Shown here piece after piece: positions 61,129-64,000 of a stretch of DNA of 64,000 nucleotides. Position 1 is the first letter of the stretch, and each line of letters begins with the position of its first letter. A program made the translations under genes and the position numbers. The stretch is from UBA7803 sp040219935 (lineage in GTDB: Bacteria; Pseudomonadota; Gammaproteobacteria; Pseudomonadales; Azotimanducaceae): positions 32,163 to 96,162 of the forward strand of contig JAVJUA010000083.1 of NCBI GenBank assembly GCA_040219935.1. Reading direction: 5' to 3'. The notes under the pieces are model-generated. The model had not been told where the DNA came from. It ran no database searches and was given only the letters and a program-made list of their open reading frames with translations.

Positions 61129-61366
61129 CGTGTTCAACTTCCCGGCCACGCACCGACGCCGCCTACGTACGACGAACCTGGTGGAGCGGCTGAACTAAGA
61201 AATCCGACGACGGACACGGGTCGCGAGGCTGTTCCCAAACGAAGCGTCCTGCCTGCGCCTGGTGACCGCCGTCATCATGTAGATCGCCGAGGACTGGCAG
61301 ACCGCCGAGAAGCGATACCTGGTATTCGGCGAGCAACGAGGCGTCGAAAGGGGTTCGAAACTATAG
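61129..61366 (+). pseudogene. IS256-family transposase remnant (C-terminal end)
   Basis: The plus strand encodes FPATHRRRLRTTNLVERLN, a stop, EIRRRTRVARLFPNEASCLR, then LVTAVIM, a second stop, and IAEDWQTAEKRYL. This is the C-terminal part of mutator-type (IS256) transposases, with two internal stop codons where charged residues are usual. No other part of the element remains. It starts directly at the right end of the IS3 element, suggesting the IS3 inserted in or next to it. Confidence 0.85.
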
Positions 61367-61575
61367 AAGAAGTGTTGCTCAATCGGACATTCTCGATGCT
61401 GTAGGGAATCGATTCCCTCGAGATGAGATGAATGGAGGACAACGCAGTCTTCAGCCAGGGGATGAGGACCGCCGCAAACCTTATCTGCTAATCACTATGC
61501 CAGGCGACACTTCCAGAAGCCCTGAGAGTAAATCATTGGGACATGTTGCGCACGGTAGTAGATCCGTTCGGCCGA

Positions 61576-62811
61576 TCACAATGGGCGGCGGCGCTTCCCG
61601 CGAAGATATAGGAGAATACATACAGAAAACACGAAGCCAACAGCCCCAATGTAGGATGGCAGCAGCCGAAGCGTGGAGTTTGGTCGAGACTGTCTGATTG
61701 AAACCGCAGGCTGCGGGTAGATCATTAGTCTCAAAGCACGATCCGCAACGGAGAATCGATTCGCGGAAGCCCACAGGTAGACAAGCGTCGCCTCCGAGGG
61801 AATAAAAAAGTTGACCATCTCTGAGAATTCAGAGATTGGTTCGTTCGAAATTTTGCCTCTCGCCAGTCCTTTGACTATCAGATCGTGTTGGTTCGAGGCC
61901 TGCCTTCGCAGAAGTATGTCGACACCGTTCAAAGCTCGACCAGAGGCGGTGAGAATTGCTCCAACACTTAACTGAAGATCGACATACATCCACTGGTTTG
62001 AGTCAGAGTCGTACGCTTCATTGAATGCGTGTGCAGCCAACGGAACGTCGGCCAAATGTCCGCGCACATCGACGAGTCGGGTCGGGACACCGGCCACGCT
62101 TGCGAAGAAAGCAAAGATCTCTGCAAAATTCGAGCAATAGACTCTAGATCTTCCGCCAATAGCCGAAACGTACTGCTGCCACGCGGAAGAACGTCTCATG
62201 AAAGGCTCAGGCGATCCACGATGCTGATCGAGCTCGTTGTGAAGATGCGCGGCGATCCGAAGGATTTTGTCTCTCGCTGTCATGCTGTCGATCAATCCAA
62301 GGGATGCCAGAATCTCTTCGGCCTGTCGAACTTCGTTTTCCGGCCATTCGCTTGGCGGAGCTGCGAAGTCGCGGATCGAATACCTCACGCTTGTAGCAAG
62401 GGGGAGTGACACCGAACTTACAGAGGGTATGTCAGCGTTCGGGAAGTCCCCGTAGGAGAGCTCAACAGACTTTCCAGACGGTATCAACTCTACTTCTACA
62501 CTCCCGATTCCTTCACTTATGCTGAAACGTCCAGAGGATCGCGTTTGATGCTGCGTGGGTTCCGAACTCGCGTCGTGTCTCCAGTTCAAATGTTGCTGGT
62601 CAGCGACCGTGATTCGAGCCTCACTTCTTGATTCTGAATCGACACTAACTAAGTAAGAGTTCTCCTTCATCACGTAGACCTCAGAAGGAGCTACATAACT
62701 GATGTCATAGCCACGATTTCGGACCATCGTCATCCATGTCGCAAGCATCAAGAGCGCAATGGAAGCTGCTAGTAGCAACAGGGCCCCAAACCGAATAGTC
62801 CTCTGCTTCAT
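61576..62811 (-). CDS. Membrane-anchored transglutaminase-like protein
   Basis: This 411-residue protein has an N-terminal membrane helix (about 8-28) and a C-terminal one (about 385-405, SYIGAVGFVFSVCILLYL). Between them lies a transglutaminase-fold domain with the full Cys-His-Asp triad: Cys226 in RVYCSNFAEIF, His261 in AAHAFNEAY and Asp278 in MYVDLQL. In bacteria this fold is used for proteolysis, amidation or crosslinking. Close neighbours are polysaccharide genes, so processing of a cell-surface component is plausible but unproven. It is AT-richer than the left half of the window. Confidence 0.82.
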   Translation of the reverse strand: MKQRTIRFGALLLLAASIALLMLATWMTMVRNRGYDISYVAPSEVYVMKENSYLVSVDSESRSEARITVADQQHLNWRHDASSEPTQHQTRSSGRFSISEGIGSVEVELIPSGKSVELSYGDFPNADIPSVSSVSLPLATSVRYSIRDFAAPPSEWPENEVRQAEEILASLGLIDSMTARDKILRIAAHLHNELDQHRGSPEPFMRRSSAWQQYVSAIGGRSRVYCSNFAEIFAFFASVAGVPTRLVDVRGHLADVPLAAHAFNEAYDSDSNQWMYVDLQLSVGAILTASGRALNGVDILLRRQASNQHDLIVKGLARGKISNEPISEFSEMVNFFIPSEATLVYLWASANRFSVADRALRLMIYPQPAVSIRQSRPNSTLRLLPSYIGAVGFVFSVCILLYLRGKRRRPL

Positions 62812-62906
62812 GAAAATCCTTCACAGGTGAACCACTCGAACAAGCACGTTCACCAAAACCAGAGAAGTCTATTCTTGCTGCTAGGGGACATGTCAAGCGG
62901 CAGTCT

Positions 62907-62970
62907 TTTCCAATATGAAATGAGTCTGAAGGCGGGGCGTATTTCCAACATGAAATGAGCCTGAAGCCGC
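62907..62970. repeat. Two direct repeats upstream of the terminal transposase gene
   Basis: Two 29-base copies of TTTCCAAYATGAAATGAG followed by YCTGAAGSCGS occur at 62907-62935 and 62942-62970, differing at about four positions and spaced 35 bases apart. They lie 40 bases before the transposase start and probably are transposase-binding repeats at the left end of that element. Confidence 0.6.
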
Positions 62971-63010
62971 CACAGCTAGTCCCGTTCATGATGGAGGAAT
63001 GCACGCCATC

Positions 63011-64000
63011 ATGAACGTAGAAGAACTCAAGACACTTGAGCAGTTGAAGGCCTTTCTGGACGGCACGCAGCCGGTGGTCTTCGAGGTTGCAGGCGACAAG
63101 GATGCCCGCTATCGGTGGATCGAAAGGACGCTGGCCCGGTTCAGGTATCGGCGTCTGGGGAAAGCGGACAAGGGGGTGGTGATCGAGTACCTGATGAAGG
63201 TCAGCGGCTATTCCCGCCAGCAGATCACCCGGCTGATCGCGCAGTACGTCAAGCGGGGACAACTGCGCCGCCGGCAGCGCACCACCAATGGCTTTGCCCG
63301 GCGCTACACGGCGGTCGATATCCGGCTGCTGGCGGCCATGGCCGCGCGCCACGGCACTCCGAACGGGGTGACGCTGAAGAAGCTGTGTGAGCGCGCCTGG
63401 CGGCTGTTCGGGGAGTCGGCTTATGAGCGGCTCGCCTCGATCTCGGTGTCGCACCTGTACAACCTGAGACAGTCCTCGACCTATCAACGCCACCGGCGTC
63501 ACTTCGAGAAGACCCGGCCGCGGAACCTGCCTATCGGTGAACGTCGCAAGCCCCAACCGAACGGCTGCCCGGGATACATCCGTATCGACACCGTGCATCA
63601 GGGGGATCAAGACAAGGCCAAAGGGGTGTATCACATCAACGCCGTTGATGAGGTAACCCAGTGGGAAATCGTGATTTCTGTCGAGCGGATCAGCGAGCGC
63701 TATCTCATTCCCGCCCTGGAACAACTGCTGGCGCAGTTCCCCTTCCAGGTCCGGGGCTTCCACGCCGACAACGGCTCCGAGTACATCAACAAACGGGTGG
63801 CAACCCTGCTCGAAAAGTTACGTATCGAGTTCACCAAGTCGCGCTCCCGAAAGACCAACGACAATGCTCTGGTGGAGGGCAAGAATGGCGCTGTGGTGCG
63901 CAAGCTCTTTGGTTACACGCACATCCCGCAACGCTGGGCCGGCGAGATCAACGCCTTCAACCGTGACCATCTCAACCCGTATCTGAACTTCCACCGACCG
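63011..64000 (+). CDS. DDE integrase-type transposase (partial, runs off the window)
   Basis: The frame is open from ATG at 63011 to the window edge (330 codons, no stop). An N-terminal helix-turn-helix region (VSGYSRQQITRLIAQYVKRG) is followed by an rve-type catalytic domain with Asp in YIRIDTVHQGD, Asp in GFHADNGSEYIN and Glu in NDNALVEGKNGAV. It resembles stand-alone integrase-core transposases that carry multiple end repeats. It belongs to a mobile element whose left end is near 62900 and whose right end is outside the window. Confidence 0.88.
   Translation, partial: MNVEELKTLEQLKAFLDGTQPVVFEVAGDKDARYRWIERTLARFRYRRLGKADKGVVIEYLMKVSGYSRQQITRLIAQYVKRGQLRRRQRTTNGFARRYTAVDIRLLAAMAARHGTPNGVTLKKLCERAWRLFGESAYERLASISVSHLYNLRQSSTYQRHRRHFEKTRPRNLPIGERRKPQPNGCPGYIRIDTVHQGDQDKAKGVYHINAVDEVTQWEIVISVERISERYLIPALEQLLAQFPFQVRGFHADNGSEYINKRVATLLEKLRIEFTKSRSRKTNDNALVEGKNGAVVRKLFGYTHIPQRWAGEINAFNRDHLNPYLNFHRP

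Noticed and set aside
62907..62970. CRISPR array
   Set aside because: There are only two imperfect repeats, a 6-base gap between them, and no cas genes. The position at a transposase gene explains them better.

Overview
This window looks like a chromosomal segment of a high-GC proteobacterium. A gammaproteobacterium of the Chromatiales/Ectothiorhodospiraceae type is my best guess, judged from gene families and codon use rather than any marker gene. No rRNA, tRNA or CRISPR array was seen.

Region 1 (1-12.5 kb) is mostly core and accessory metabolism. A minus-strand operon encodes a heme-copper terminal reductase: a small membrane peptide, a CuA subunit, a catalytic subunit, a SenC/SCO copper chaperone and a cytochrome b-like protein cut by the window edge. 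This order matches the norSY-senC-orf1 (sNOR) clusters described in ammonia oxidisers. A perfect FNR/DNR-type palindrome lies upstream. Next come a GST, a CPT-like kinase, an Sfp-type phosphopantetheinyl transferase, a LamG-VanZ membrane protein, a CNT nucleoside transporter, a PIN/Phd toxin-antitoxin pair, threonine aldolase, an orphan ExbD, an alpha/beta hydrolase broken by an amber codon, an SMP-30 lactonase and a BON lipoprotein. hemF and a Tat-exported IorB-like molybdoenzyme subunit follow (12.6-15.8 kb).

Region 2 (15.8-32.9 kb) is a plus-strand exopolysaccharide-type operon: polysaccharide deacetylase, asparagine synthase-type amidotransferase, glycosyltransferase and alpha/beta hydrolase. 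It runs without a break into a tightly overlapped block of acyl carrier protein, acyl-CoA dehydrogenase-like protein, a SerRS-like amino acid:[carrier protein] ligase, DUF1839, a GH2-like protein and a tandem alpha/beta hydrolase. An unusual carA-carB pair ends the run.

Region 3 (33-39.3 kb) is a rearranged stretch: a decayed copy of a polysaccharide chain-length determinant, two glycosyltransferases, two IS3-family remnants, and then the intact chain-length determinant.

Region 4 (39.3-51.5 kb) holds a 2160-residue type I PKS on the minus strand (KS-AT-KR-DH-ACP-TE). Divergent from it is a plus-strand operon of a GNAT-like protein, an AurF-like diiron oxygenase, a carrier protein, an amino-acid adenylation enzyme and a GT4 glycosyltransferase. 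The window therefore carries two independent routes that would put amino acids on carrier proteins, a polyketide synthase, and a PPTase that could prime all three carriers, beside polysaccharide genes. The simplest joint reading, which is inference, is a cell-surface or secreted glycan decorated with aminoacyl- and polyketide-derived groups.

Region 5 (51.9-64 kb) reads visibly less GC-rich. It contains two membrane-anchored SGNH hydrolases, an SDR, a Wzx-type flippase, an IS5 element, a secreted beta-helix protein, a broken IS3 element, an IS256 remnant, a membrane transglutaminase-like protein and a truncated DDE transposase at the window edge. It looks like a recently assembled, IS-rich polysaccharide accessory region.
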